DNA of 64,000 nucleotides from Flavobacterium sediminis (GCF_003148385.1 NZ_CP029463.1:2170001-2234000), one strand, 5' to 3'. Positions 31,501-38,437 are shown, counted from the stretch's first letter. Numbers and translations: made by a program. Notes: generated by a model from the sequence alone, not told the origin.

Positions 31501-33515
31501 TCTCATACCATTACGACCCGTTGACCAATAAATTACTGTATATTACAGATATTGCGGCCAACAATTTTTCGGAAGATATAGACAGCCAGAGTGCAACGAA
31601 CTATGGGTATGACGAGATCGGTCAATTGATCAAAGACGAGCAGTCTCATATAACCGGTATTCAGTGGCGAGCCGACGGAAAGGTAAAAAGCATTAACATC
31701 AACGACGGTATCGTCGATCAAAACGTATTGTTCTTTTATGACGGTTTAGGGAACCGGATCGCTAAAAAGTTGTCTACCTTCGGTAGAAGTGGCGAAAACA
31801 CGACCGCTACCTATTATGCCCGTGATACGCAAGGGAACTCATTAGGGGTTTACAGCTATGCTGTGGCACCGAGATCAACTACTGAGTTTGCCCTGAAAGA
31901 ACACCATATTTACGGCAGCAGCAGACTGGGTATACAAAATTATACCGCAGGAACCTTCGTGACAGAATATTCCCGATTAGTAGGCGATAAATATTACGAA
32001 CTGTCGAACCATCTGGGGAATGTTTTAAGCGTGATCACCGACAGAAAGATCATTCCTACCGATACTCGTTTAACGGACAGTAATGATTTTGAGGAGAACA
32101 AATGGGAAGCCTATGGCGAAGCCAGTGTGGATATTACAGTGGACAGACAACAGGAGATCCTTACCGGAGCGGCAAATGCCGGCGCTTTTACAGCCTATGC
32201 TTTGCAACCGGCTACTTATGTGATCAGTTTTGATATTGACAGAGACAACATTCCGCAGGGAACAGCCTTGCATCTGGATATTCTGGATGGCACTACTACG
32301 GCAGTGGCGAGCCATACGATCAACGAAAGCGGTTATGTATCCTTTACGTTTACCCTTACCACAGCCGATACGTATAAGGTCTTGTTATGGCATGATTATG
32401 CGGGTGTTTCCGTTTTTATGGATAATTATTATTTTTACGAGCTACCGGCGGTATCAAGCAATAATTTTATATCTTTGTTTGAACCGGAAGTTCTTTCATA
32501 TAATGATTATTATCCCTTTGGTCAGTTACTGCCAAACAGGCATGCAAGCTCAGATTCATACCGTTACGGCTTCCAAGGGCAAGAGAAAGACGACGAAATT
32601 AAAGGGGAAGGAAACTCCATAAACTACACCTTCCGTATGCACGACACAAGGGTGGGTAGGTTTTTTGCCATTGATCCGTTGTTTAGAAAATATGCTTTTT
32701 ATTCTCCGTATGCATTTAGTGGGAATAGGGTAATAGACAGAAACGAGTTAGAAGGATTAGAAACTGGACCTCAATATTGGATGTCTATTAGTCCGACAGC
32801 TAAACAGTCTGGAATGACACCAGAATTGTGGCAGAAGCAGCTTAGTTCTTCACCTAATATGAAAGCTATTCATGGACTTTTAGATGGAGCAGGTTTTGTA
32901 CCTGGATTTGGTGAGTTGGCAGATGGTACAAATGCTATTATTTATACTTATGAAGGAGACTACTTAAATGCTGCTTTTTCTTCAATAAGTTTAATTCCTC
33001 TAGGTGGTGATGCTACAGCTAAAGGGTTTAAATACTCTTTAAAAGTAGCTGGTTTTGAAGGTAGAACGTTTAAAAGTGCATGGGCAGCTAAAAAATGGCT
33101 TGGTAATGCGATGGAGTTTGGAGTTAAGTCAGCAGATGCTATTGCAAATAGAAGTAAGTTAGCAAAAGCGATAAACATTACTCAAAAAGGAATGCAGGCT
33201 CATCATATCATACCTGTTGAAGCTCTTACTAAAAGTGAAGTAGTACAAAAAGCTGTAGATGCAGGTTTTGACTTTAATGGTGTAGTAAATGGCATTGGTG
33301 TCAAAGCGTTAAACGAAGGGGGTACACATGCTAATCACCCAACATATACAAAGCAAATATTAGAGAATTTAACAAAATGGTCAAAAGAAAATGTTAATTA
33401 TACAGGAGAACAAGCTAAAGAGTACTTGGAAAAATTTGCAGGAAAATTAAAAGATAAGATACAAAAAGAATCTGTAGAAGGAAGTACAAAAGTTAATGAC
33501 TTAATTATAAAATAA
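22518..33515 (+). CDS. Giant RHS polymorphic toxin with AHH nuclease tip
   Basis: The 3665 residues start with a signal peptide (L-F-F-I-S-I-I-S-F-C-S-F-G). A long beta-rich region with cysteine pairs follows. Residues about 1725-1875 hold thrombospondin type 3-like calcium repeats (D-x-D-G-D-G-I-x-D). YD/RHS repeats fill about 2330-3120 (for example Y-D-E-L-G-R-I and Y-D-R-N-G-N-L). The core ends in P3333-F-G-Q-L-L-P-N-R-H, then R-Y-G-F-Q-G-Q-E-K-D-D-E and M-H-D-T-R-V-G-R-F-F. The variable tip has a pre-toxin segment (G-F-V-P-G-F-G-E-L-A-D-G) and A3561-H-H with a later H-P-x-Y, the mark of AHH nucleases of the HNH/EndoVII superfamily. The tip is encoded by a repeated mobile unit that begins at codon F3334 (32517). 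Confidence 0.9.
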   Translation: MQKKGFNFRLIGLFFISIISFCSFGKEKKWTTELVGNQIQAGAVMSLHDPESGQFTTVSQNTFIELKIDDYAGPYYWFTCDVNMSITPILSDGSLGTPYSQRLSVENNHYNGFGTFIDLQKHLVIDGVLGAEISIDEVTIYNKDASVNESITPSNVHLTLSNEVERYYPLPTGTVVVINYGQIVLNTVDNTIEVPWQQMTGAEEYELAWTWVDDYSNDGLSVPLTPSQIPMTIREFEQNCTRIQTKETSYTISNIYDRGYLLFRIRAIGRDLQDPTYNTYTPWDVNDPNGITSVFDWGIFPVNAHDNMNWQFQASYAEEGKKKDVVSYFDGSLRNRQTVTKINSNEKAVVGEVIYDEEGRAAIEVLPVPVDSKAIKYYPDFNQNMTSEVYSYQDFSSVSATNCDLQAGGMTDLIGASKYYSANNAQENSFQDFIPKAENYPFSQIDYSLDNTGRIRKKGGVGVNHQLGTTHEMKYFYSIPSQEELNRLFGYSVGNVQHYKKNIVVDPNRQVSVSYIDPQGRTIATALSSGSPANMNNLEDETNNSLHQYNTTDLLNKLDANDFDTDLDNNTQYLASNYWGNNLDGLRYDAQKVFVTEGDYTFKYKVLKDSPFTFECNEETFYYPFLYKLHLGVSDECGNDLATLDKNLGGDSEAVLNDYLDVDGNYDQAAVGPSYSTSFNQSFDDTMVLQNPVLGAYGITKQLTVDQDALEIFAEDYIKRGVEAGCILGPQNPDVNLVSCYYSCDQCVAYYNGIDYPFDFGDEDPSNDVVYPGLSYDSDGTMLYGQDAYVQMMLDSNLDLQALEQGTQEFTDLETLLILRYQQEWEGILLECQRPCQPDGYVVGSGTVSTSMSCDNNLMTLATDMLPAGQYGFYTSDIDTNGNAVGNSDSSQDAQSLIANNDFTIYHEGNTIYAAAEGTELELNDWRHPVLFDAYGFLGTTYVISDLRHYFNSIGEIDFVGIQWDNDSNTFVPAVMNNDFTAEITSISGLLTVFPDAEVDAEAGLYKIEPQYLKNVTDFVTYIDNRDTWPLSLVKYHPEFHYLDYQYKTCSILIEDTDDFELDGDQNTTDVITFNSDGFDSFLGSFDNYQDAKNAGLLNDPLALFNNDPFFQLEHPYDGLVIVSSTQNEGGEVTTTTTNITPAMMLEVKQYIMHQALTKTNIATPVNGSNLNAGFFGGYENTQQTLFENVYQTLFCNTPGGGGCTQPLNLNFSTILSVIDGLDPLVVPDADEIKDKFWQYYVSYYLGVKQKVQHVFINLYASRLGFYNDCIGNNNQENYNTITSVIREYPSARNLVNSWMVLPEDNTSSNLTTTLQTENGTSLAVKEKRFLPYDELYNSEQSAQDIYEDMMSVINTNMYESDGVCPMVRDLKAFLENLIRRAGQENGLVNTVVNTGATYAMDTFLNSASNITDPYLYYISQSLLEELNGDWSSTITSLQSSFSPDNKTITITLEQGTTTLETITLTIPATGVAAGLDWQGYGSGTSSLWVINSVPQVVSTGYDAANQEYTFEMVVRIIGNGVGTSLQVPYKDIVLSGRTKARLTCTNGSDGVVTNGENGDPILIDPGDSEGCNKKELFADALKELIVGLGTNVNSTSPYQIQTTTVPNYLSGYFGLTASSVVEWVYVSNYYFIPLNIYLNAYKILVDGNVRMVLATASDLSTGNLNSLNIGSLNSGLFYSRYNTVSGTIENNAMTPPYESFSGYIFGEQIRKTTAMVFTCCNECGEWDYDGDGIPDDDNFGEGYCDLCDNRIDLDLDGIPDCYDTYVCMPDNETDYDCDGIPNDQDAYPYCNNNFDSDGDGIPNGCDSCPNSPNTNDEDGDGIGDACDNCPQTYNPGQEDSDNDGIGDVCDVCPDNYNPGNTYLVDTDGDGVLDSCSNVRCWETSDTEVVEFLDHLKDMINEYITYIDDNNIALASNIESSAFTSPTMDALISDCELAYRFNTTFPSLNANSLVINAYVYYASVYKIPRKLYFINGTSMYSGGGTTIHGDILFETSSTQLIPTDITSVTSIETAGYSQTGYNLIMEVVSQNSGTVTVPINIRFKKTVSNVGYDTYPGVCGFLRYHASNPLTNKLVSNKPGNEVFNEAVESLDVSTCDCIPQIPAATSCYDQYVAYNDFVAGFATQYPNLSGFNFTSYDTQNDFCDYNLHFITAGYLHYITQLASNTSIPDLDKEDLFLTISEFGDTPLNYGFDYNTADGNIIDNFLDYYIAELINYTEGLHELTYDYGDGDIQIVTVNNWQLYATWYLATHPRVCPPAPMPVYVEETVEMDNPCEEFTISVAETYNNEAYQAYLNRLKREFKTAYLAEALGEAIENFDLEYFDKEYQYTLYYYDQAGNLIQTVAPQGVDRLVLDAAQNQLIDDIRINDLENTAMLPAHDFKTRYLYNSLNQLVWQATPDGGETRFAYDELGRIVASQNEKQGTGNNVPFNRITFNLPPELTVQGSSIIKTLAKDAYVGGTSYGYVLNGDGYIEFSVSGVDNTVSTEYLFCGLSYVDGTFSSIKYGFYVYPATSANKLAIRSIGATVPTYVPSNVMYSNPNQILRIERINQTINYYVDGVLYHTQTETDQGTYLVGSPLLIDFAIYKQKHRINNLKVVNYDATNNFSYTRYDDLGRIFEAGQFAVDQTQPLYIDDNGKLRDLLTDALVGVNANGLVDNYPYNVSSAQEEVTRTLYDDYSDFQTQVQAGQLLSNPTYNTQNRVTAILSFAGHTETTPLSDYESAIFYNYDVHGNVDEMLQVASTQILDYQLDPTIKRVNYEYDLISGNVKKVWFQKGNADQFIHKYNYDADNRIVSVETSKDTYIWEKDATYLYYDHGPLARVVLGDKQVQGVDHAYTIQGWLKTVNSESLNAQNNDMGHDGDWVSKDAMGYSLSYYEGDYESRITATMNSVSGSNLSFNPTDSDLFNGNIKRMVTTLHNTELQVLPTQVNLYGYDQLNRIFEFSSYQVDIDENGSNSTTSYASNYTYDRNGNLQTLKRTAPYSDGVTETIEEMDDFSYHYDPLTNKLLYITDIAANNFSEDIDSQSATNYGYDEIGQLIKDEQSHITGIQWRADGKVKSININDGIVDQNVLFFYDGLGNRIAKKLSTFGRSGENTTATYYARDTQGNSLGVYSYAVAPRSTTEFALKEHHIYGSSRLGIQNYTAGTFVTEYSRLVGDKYYELSNHLGNVLSVITDRKIIPTDTRLTDSNDFEENKWEAYGEASVDITVDRQQEILTGAANAGAFTAYALQPATYVISFDIDRDNIPQGTALHLDILDGTTTAVASHTINESGYVSFTFTLTTADTYKVLLWHDYAGVSVFMDNYYFYELPAVSSNNFISLFEPEVLSYNDYYPFGQLLPNRHASSDSYRYGFQGQEKDDEIKGEGNSINYTFRMHDTRVGRFFAIDPLFRKYAFYSPYAFSGNRVIDRNELEGLETGPQYWMSISPTAKQSGMTPELWQKQLSSSPNMKAIHGLLDGAGFVPGFGELADGTNAIIYTYEGDYLNAAFSSISLIPLGGDATAKGFKYSLKVAGFEGRTFKSAWAAKKWLGNAMEFGVKSADAIANRSKLAKAINITQKGMQAHHIIPVEALTKSEVVQKAVDAGFDFNGVVNGIGVKALNEGGTHANHPTYTKQILENLTKWSKENVNYTGEQAKEYLEKFAGKLKDKIQKESVEGSTKVNDLIIK
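32511..32525 (+). other. Left recombination joint (attL-like) inside the RHS gene
   Basis: The codons are TAT CCC TTT GGT CAG (Y-P-F-G-Q). From 32517 onward the sequence is identical to 40413 onward, while everything to the left differs. This fixes the left boundary of the 7.9-kb unit at the P/F codons. The element side reads GGTCAGTTACTGC, the inverted complement of the unit's right end apart from two bases in spacing. Confidence 0.7.
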
Positions 33516-33523
33516 TAAAAAGG

Positions 33524-33554
33524 AAAGGCTCTTAGTTATTGACTGGAGCCTTTT
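33524..33554. terminator. Bidirectional terminator between toxin and immunity genes
   Basis: AAAGGCTC at 33524-33531 pairs with GAGCCTTT at 33546-33553, with A-rich DNA on one side and T-rich on the other. It lies after the RHS stop at 33515 and covers the last codons of the convergent immunity gene, so it can stop transcripts from both sides. Confidence 0.65.
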
Positions 33555-34167
33555 CAAATTTTATACCTTTTATATTGTCTTTAATAAAAGATTGTGTTAG
33601 TTTTTCAGATAATATTATATTACTGAATAAATAAGGAAAAACAAAAAGGTCGTGTTCTTCTATTGTGTTGATTTTAATATTTTCAGCTTCAATCCACCAG
33701 TTAATATTGGGTAGTTCTTCTTTTTTTTGAATATAATCTTGATATGAAGTTAACTTTATATTATCTTCTCTAAAACCAACTTCAACAGTATAAAATGAAC
33801 TATTTTTAAAATCAATCCAATTGATGATATCAGGTTGAACGAGAGCCATCCAATAATATTGATGAATTACCCCTTTATGGTCTTTAACCGGGCAGTTATA
33901 GAATTTATGGTTCATTATTTTAAAATCAGCTAATATATTTTTTACTTTATCATTGATAAGTAAACCATGTCCGGCTATAGAGGCTTGACTAAGTATATCT
34001 GTCAATTTAGCTCCTTTTTCAAGTGTTGCAGAGAGTATAGGTTCATTATCAGGATAGACATTATGTCTGAATTTAAAGGCTTCTTTTATTTTATCAAAAG
34101 CTACTTGTGGATAAACTTTACCAGTTTCTTTACTTTCGGCAGGTGTATCTAAAATGTAATACTGCAT
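33532..34167 (-). CDS. Presumed immunity protein for the AHH tip (unit 1)
   Basis: This is a 211-residue protein without a signal peptide, so it is cytoplasmic, as expected for immunity to a nuclease. The C-terminal pattern F-S-N-I-I-L-S-E-K-L-T-Q-S-F and G-I-K-F recalls the Imm11/Imm43 class of immunity proteins found with RHS toxins; this assignment is from memory of the pattern and is tentative. The gene lies convergent to the toxin with a 16-bp gap and is 8 bp downstream of an XRE gene on the same strand. Immunity on the opposite strand to its toxin is unusual and means it is expressed from the element's own promoter, independent of the RHS operon. Confidence 0.65.
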   Translation of the reverse strand: MQYYILDTPAESKETGKVYPQVAFDKIKEAFKFRHNVYPDNEPILSATLEKGAKLTDILSQASIAGHGLLINDKVKNILADFKIMNHKFYNCPVKDHKGVIHQYYWMALVQPDIINWIDFKNSSFYTVEVGFREDNIKLTSYQDYIQKKEELPNINWWIEAENIKINTIEEHDLFVFPYLFSNIILSEKLTQSFIKDNIKGIKFEKAPVNN

Positions 34168-34175
34168 AGTGGTAG

Positions 34176-34505
34176 TTATTTATAAGTTTGTTGTGTTTTA
34201 AAATCACGTAATGCCATATCAATAAGACTAATGATATAGTTTTTATTTTCTTCTGATAAATTAGTAATACTTTCCATTCTATTAAGCATTTCTTTATCAA
34301 GTATAATTTTTGATTTTCCTGCTAAATAATCAATCGAAACCTCAAGAGCATCTGCAATTTTAATTACAACATCAATAGAAGGAGTTAAATTACTTCTCTC
34401 ATATCTTCCGATTACATCACCACTAGTTCCAATAAGCTTACCTAAATCTGCTTGCGATAATCCTTTTTTCTTTCGGATGAGCATTATGTTTTCTCCTAAA
34501 TCCAT
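34176..34505 (-). CDS. XRE-family transcriptional regulator (unit 1)
   Basis: This 109-residue protein has a helix-turn-helix at about 5-60: L-I-R-K-K-K-G-L-S-Q-A-D-L-G-K-L-I-G, V-I-G-R-Y-E-R-S-N-L-T-P and A-D-A-L-E-V-S-I-D-Y-L-A-G-K. The remaining 45 residues are helical and may dimerise. It is the first gene of a two-gene minus-strand operon with the immunity gene and is divergent from the ATPase-recombinase operon, so it is placed to control both its own promoter and the mobility genes. Confidence 0.88.
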   Translation of the reverse strand: MDLGENIMLIRKKKGLSQADLGKLIGTSGDVIGRYERSNLTPSIDVVIKIADALEVSIDYLAGKSKIILDKEMLNRMESITNLSEENKNYIISLIDMALRDFKTQQTYK

Positions 34506-34546
34506 AATAATAGGTAGTTAAAAAGCCTAAAAAAGCTTTGTTTTGA

Positions 34547-34577
34547 CAAAAATAAATGATTTAAAAGTCATAAACAA
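34547..34577 (-). promoter_or_regulatory. Promoter of the XRE-immunity operon (unit 1)
   Basis: On the minus strand, TTG at 34577-34575 is followed after 20 bp by TATTTTTG (34554-34547), a full match to TAnnTTTG. The start would fall about 35 nt before the XRE ATG at 34505. Confidence 0.6.
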
Positions 34578-34588
34578 GTATGATAATG

Positions 34589-34620
34589 TTTGGTTAATTC
34601 GGATTGATAATTTACTTTTG
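34589..34620 (+). promoter_or_regulatory. Promoter of the ATPase-recombinase operon (unit 1)
   Basis: TTTG at 34589-34592 lies 20 bp before TACTTTTG at 34613-34620, matching the Bacteroidota consensus. The ATPase ATG is 33 nt further on. The two divergent promoters are back to back within 75 bp, so one bound repressor could act on both. Confidence 0.65.
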
Positions 34621-34653
34621 TGAATTATAAGTCGTAATTATTTTTTTTTAACA

Positions 34654-36243
34654 ATGGAAAAATCAAATCTCAACACCACCAACCCCAACCATTACATCTA
34701 CGAAACCAAACACTTAAAAATATCCATTTTAGGAGGAATACGGTTTAATAATTTAGAAGCTTTACGAGTTACTCTCGGAATACAAAAACTAAAAAGCGAA
34801 CAGGTTTTAAGACAGAATATTGATTTATATAATGACACCAGTATAGAAAAACTCACAAGAAAAGTAGCGGAGCGTTTAGAAATCGGCACAACGATAGTGA
34901 GACGGGATTTAGACCAATTAACCAATGAACTGGAAACCTACCGATTACAAGAAGTAGAACAACAAGGCAAATTATACGAAAAGCAAGTAAAAGTTTTAAC
35001 CGAAAAAGAAGTGCGAGCCGCACAGGCATTTTTAAAAGCAGATAACTTGATAAACAGAACTCAAGAATTAATCGGACAATCAGGAGTAATCGGCGAAGAA
35101 ACCAACCGATTATTAATGTACTTAATCTTCACATCAAGAAAAACCAACAATCCGTTACATTGCATCAGTCTAGGAAGTTCAGGAGCAGGAAAAACACATT
35201 TACAAAGCAAAGTAGCCGAACTCATCCCAGAAGAAGATAAAATAGAAATGACCGTATTATCGGCAAATGCTTTTTATTACTTCAACAGAACAGAACTACA
35301 AAACAAACTCATTTTAATAGAAGATTTAGACGGAGCAGAAAGTGTACTCTATCCACTTCGAGAGTTACAAAGTAAAAAGAAGATTACCAAAACATTAGTG
35401 CATAAAGACCAAAAAGGCGTAACAAAAACCATTCATTTAACAGTCGAAGGTCCAGTAAGTGTAAGTGGTTGTACTACTCAAGAAAGTATTTATGAGGATA
35501 ACAGTAACCGTAGTTTTCTTTTATACATTGATGAAAGTGAGTTGCAAGATGAAAAAATTATGTTGTATCAGCGTGCCATATCAGCAGGACAAATCAACCA
35601 CGAAGAAGAACATCAAGCAAGAGAATTATTAAAAAACGCTCAAAGGTTATTAAAAGTTATTACTGTTCGCAATCCTTTTGCCATGCACTTAACACTTCCG
35701 CAATCCGTGTTTAAACCAAGAAGAACCAACGCCCACTATTTACAATTTATTGAGGCAATCACATTTTACAAGCAATACCAAAAGTTCCACCATATCGACA
35801 AAGAAACAGGCGAAGAATACATCGAAACATCAATCGAAGACATACAAGAAGCTAACGAACTCATTAAAGAAGTATTATTAAGAAAAAGTGATAGTTTAAC
35901 AGGAGCGTGCAGAAATCACCTTGAAAATCTAAAAGACTATTTAAAAAAACAAAATCAAACCCAGTTTACCAATAGTGAAATCAGAAGAAATTTAAGAGTA
36001 AAAGAAACCACACTTAGAAGATACAACAACCAGTTATTACTAGAAAACTATATTAAGAAAGTACAAAATAAAACGACTAAATCTTATGCCTATGAAATCA
36101 CTAATCCCGATGAATACCAAGACTTAAAAGCTATGATAGATAAGGCATTACAAGACTGTATGGTACAAATACAACTCGCCAATGAGCCAACAACTAACCA
36201 CTCCAAAGTGGCGAGGTCAAAACCAACAAAATCAATAAGTTAA
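34654..36243 (+). CDS. P-loop ATPase of the toxin-tip element (unit 1)
   Basis: The protein has 529 residues. The N-terminal ~150 form a helical region with a winged-helix look (S-I-E-K-L-T-R-K-V-A-E-R-L and I-V-R-R-D-L-D-Q-L). Walker A is G174-S-S-G-A-G-K-T181 and Walker B is I-L-I-E-D-L-D (220-226). The ATPase core resembles the AAA-like domain fused to TOPRIM/CHC2 primases in bacterial mobile elements (E-L-I-G-Q-S-G-V-I-G-E-E and V-E-G-P-V), but no primase zinc finger or TOPRIM is present. The C-terminal ~80 residues again look like a winged helix (F-T-N-S-E-I-R-R-N-L). It may load onto or melt DNA for replication or integration of the element; this role is inferred from its place before the recombinases. 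Confidence 0.75.
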   Translation: MEKSNLNTTNPNHYIYETKHLKISILGGIRFNNLEALRVTLGIQKLKSEQVLRQNIDLYNDTSIEKLTRKVAERLEIGTTIVRRDLDQLTNELETYRLQEVEQQGKLYEKQVKVLTEKEVRAAQAFLKADNLINRTQELIGQSGVIGEETNRLLMYLIFTSRKTNNPLHCISLGSSGAGKTHLQSKVAELIPEEDKIEMTVLSANAFYYFNRTELQNKLILIEDLDGAESVLYPLRELQSKKKITKTLVHKDQKGVTKTIHLTVEGPVSVSGCTTQESIYEDNSNRSFLLYIDESELQDEKIMLYQRAISAGQINHEEEHQARELLKNAQRLLKVITVRNPFAMHLTLPQSVFKPRRTNAHYLQFIEAITFYKQYQKFHHIDKETGEEYIETSIEDIQEANELIKEVLLRKSDSLTGACRNHLENLKDYLKKQNQTQFTNSEIRRNLRVKETTLRRYNNQLLLENYIKKVQNKTTKSYAYEITNPDEYQDLKAMIDKALQDCMVQIQLANEPTTNHSKVARSKPTKSIS

Positions 36244-36383
36244 AATTAAAAAGTTGTCAGGATGCAAAAAACAATACATACCCCATAAAAAATGAAAGTT
36301 ATAAAGTATTAGTAAAAGATTTTGAGAACTGGCTAGATATATTAGGTTACAGCGAAAGTACCATTAAAAATTTACCTAGTCAC

Positions 36384-37304
36384 TTGCGGGAGTTTTTTCA
36401 CTACTTAGAAAACGAAAACATCAATACAATAAACAGTTTAACAGTTCAACAAATAAAAGACTATTACAATCATCTAAAAACAAGAAACAATCAAGCCCGA
36501 GAAGGAGGATTAAGCAAAGCGTATTTAAACAAACACCAACAAGCACTTTTTAAGTTCAACGATTATTTAAAAGAGCACAATCACAAAGGCATTAATATAC
36601 ATTTAAAACGAGAAGAACAAAACCAAAGAGATAGTTTACAAATCCTAACCCAAGACGAAATCAAACAATTATTTAAAGCAACCGATTATAGCAATGAACA
36701 AGAAAGAATTAGAAAAAGAGATAAAGTAATTTTAGTGTTATTATACAGTTGTGGTCTGCGTAGAAACGAAGTAGTTAATCTAAAAATCAAAGATATAGTT
36801 TTTGATAAAGAACGCATCCACGTTAGAAAAGGAAAGAATTATAAAGAGCGTTTTGTTCCCATAAATGAATATAATTTAAGAATAATAGAAGAATATATTT
36901 ACGATTATCGACCAGCATTTTACAATTATAAACAAACCGAATATCTATTAATCAACTATCGAGGAAAACCACTACAAGGACAAAGTTTAAGTAATCGACT
37001 AACAGCAATCGCACTGATAACTGAAAACCGTGAACTGATAACTAAAAATATCACACCACACATTTTAAGGCATAGCATCGCAACACATCTTTTAGAAAAA
37101 GGAGCCAAAATAGAAACCATCAGCCAGTTTTTAGGGCACTCAAGTTTAGAGAGTACACAAATCTACACGCATTTACTAGAACACAAAGCAAAAACCAATA
37201 ACGATGAACAATTACACAACATACTTAGAGAAAAACGGTTACAGCAACAAGAGTATTCCAGCATTCCTAAAGGCTACAGAACGCCTAAATATATGGATGA
37301 ATAA
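36384..37304 (+). CDS. Tyrosine recombinase 1 (XerD-like), unit 1
   Basis: Numbered from TTG 36384, the 306 residues contain all catalytic residues of the family: R126 in G-L-R-R-N-E, H226-x-x-R229, H252 in L-G-H-S-S and nucleophile Y261 in T-Q-I-Y-T-H. The start is doubtful. The same frame is open back to 36198 and reads as the missing N-terminal core-binding helix (K-D-F-E-N-W-L-D-I-L-G-Y-S-E-S-T-I) with no ATG, GTG or TTG. An ATG at 36292 would be in frame if one A were added in GAAAG. So translation may start at an unusual codon, come from frameshifting out of the ATPase gene, or be affected by a one-base loss. It is the likely catalytic recombinase of the element. Confidence 0.85.
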   Translation: MREFFHYLENENINTINSLTVQQIKDYYNHLKTRNNQAREGGLSKAYLNKHQQALFKFNDYLKEHNHKGINIHLKREEQNQRDSLQILTQDEIKQLFKATDYSNEQERIRKRDKVILVLLYSCGLRRNEVVNLKIKDIVFDKERIHVRKGKNYKERFVPINEYNLRIIEEYIYDYRPAFYNYKQTEYLLINYRGKPLQGQSLSNRLTAIALITENRELITKNITPHILRHSIATHLLEKGAKIETISQFLGHSSLESTQIYTHLLEHKAKTNNDEQLHNILREKRLQQQEYSSIPKGYRTPKYMDE

Positions 37305-38073
37305 ATACGGAACTACAAAAGAAAACATCGACTACAAAACCTTTTTAAAATATGTAGAGGAAATCAAAAAAACAGGAATAAAAATCAGAACTTTAAAAAC
37401 CTATATCGGAAACTTAAAAATATACTTCAATTATCTACAAGAAAAAAATTACAGAGCAGACAATCCCATTACCAACATCAACATAAAAGGAACAGTAAAA
37501 ACGGTATTAGGCAATCTACTCACAGCCGATGAACTCGAAGATTTATATTATTCTTACGAGACCAAAGACAATGATCTAGCTAGAAAACGCAACAAAATTA
37601 TTATCGGATTATTAGTCTATCAAGGCTTACAAAGTAAAGAACTTCAATACTTAAAAGAAGAACACGTAGAGTTATACAAAGGCAAAATACAAATTCCAGA
37701 GAGTAAAAAAACCAACGGCAGAACATTAGAACTCAAACCCTGGCAACTCATGGAACTAATGGAATATTTACAAAAGATCAGACCACAAATAACGCCAAAA
37801 GGAGAAGAAAGTTTATTTACATCAAGCTATGGAAATAGTAATTTAAGCAATGTTTTAAAGAAAATAAGCGAAGAATTAAAACTAATCAATTACAACTATC
37901 AAAATGCCATACAAATCAGAAACAGCGTCATCGTAAACTGGCTCAAACAACACAAGTTAAGAAAGGCTCAATATATGGCAGGACATCGTTACATAAGTAG
38001 TACAGAACGCTACAGGCAAGACAATTTAGAAGAACTTCACGAGATGGTCAACACCTTCCATCCCATACAATAA
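37204..38073 (+). CDS. Tyrosine recombinase-like protein 2, catalytically degenerate (unit 1)
   Basis: The 289 residues start at an ATG 101 bp inside the first recombinase gene in another frame, so the two are translationally linked. The N-terminal core-binding domain is clear (Y-L-E-K-N-G-Y-S-N-K-S-I). In the catalytic domain the first arginine is replaced (G-L-Q143-S-K-E-L) and the H-x-x-R box reads I236-x-x-R239, while G-H261-R and Y270 (E-R-Y-R) remain. Loss of these residues suggests it cannot catalyse strand exchange alone and serves as a structural or DNA-binding partner of recombinase 1, as in some multi-recombinase elements. Confidence 0.75.
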   Translation: MNNYTTYLEKNGYSNKSIPAFLKATERLNIWMNKYGTTKENIDYKTFLKYVEEIKKTGIKIRTLKTYIGNLKIYFNYLQEKNYRADNPITNINIKGTVKTVLGNLLTADELEDLYYSYETKDNDLARKRNKIIIGLLVYQGLQSKELQYLKEEHVELYKGKIQIPESKKTNGRTLELKPWQLMELMEYLQKIRPQITPKGEESLFTSSYGNSNLSNVLKKISEELKLINYNYQNAIQIRNSVIVNWLKQHKLRKAQYMAGHRYISSTERYRQDNLEELHEMVNTFHPIQ

Positions 38074-38437
38074 ACCCTACAATTTTAACATATTTTAACA
38101 ACTAAACGCCAAAAACAACTAAACTTTTAAAAACCAACACATTAAACCAAAAAAACGTTCGCAAAACGAACCGTGGCAGGACGTAGTTACTAAGCGAAGT
38201 CCAAGCCGAATCCCAAAATAGGAACGCTCCGCTGAGTTCTTTGCGCCCGCCCAGTCCGAGCTTCCCCCTGCAATGGCGTTTTCCACCCCACGCTTAGCCC
38301 TTGTTTACCCCGAGTAAGGCACATTGTTTTTACCCTTTTATTTTCCCAAACCCACCGCGCATAAAAGAGATAAAAACAAAGCGCCTTACCCCCCAACCGA
38401 TAAACAAGCGCACCCCAAAAAACGCCCCCAAGCTATA

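Noticed and set aside
31291..32622. Open frames antisense to or out of frame with the RHS gene
   Set aside because: Shadows of the RHS repeat coding sequence.
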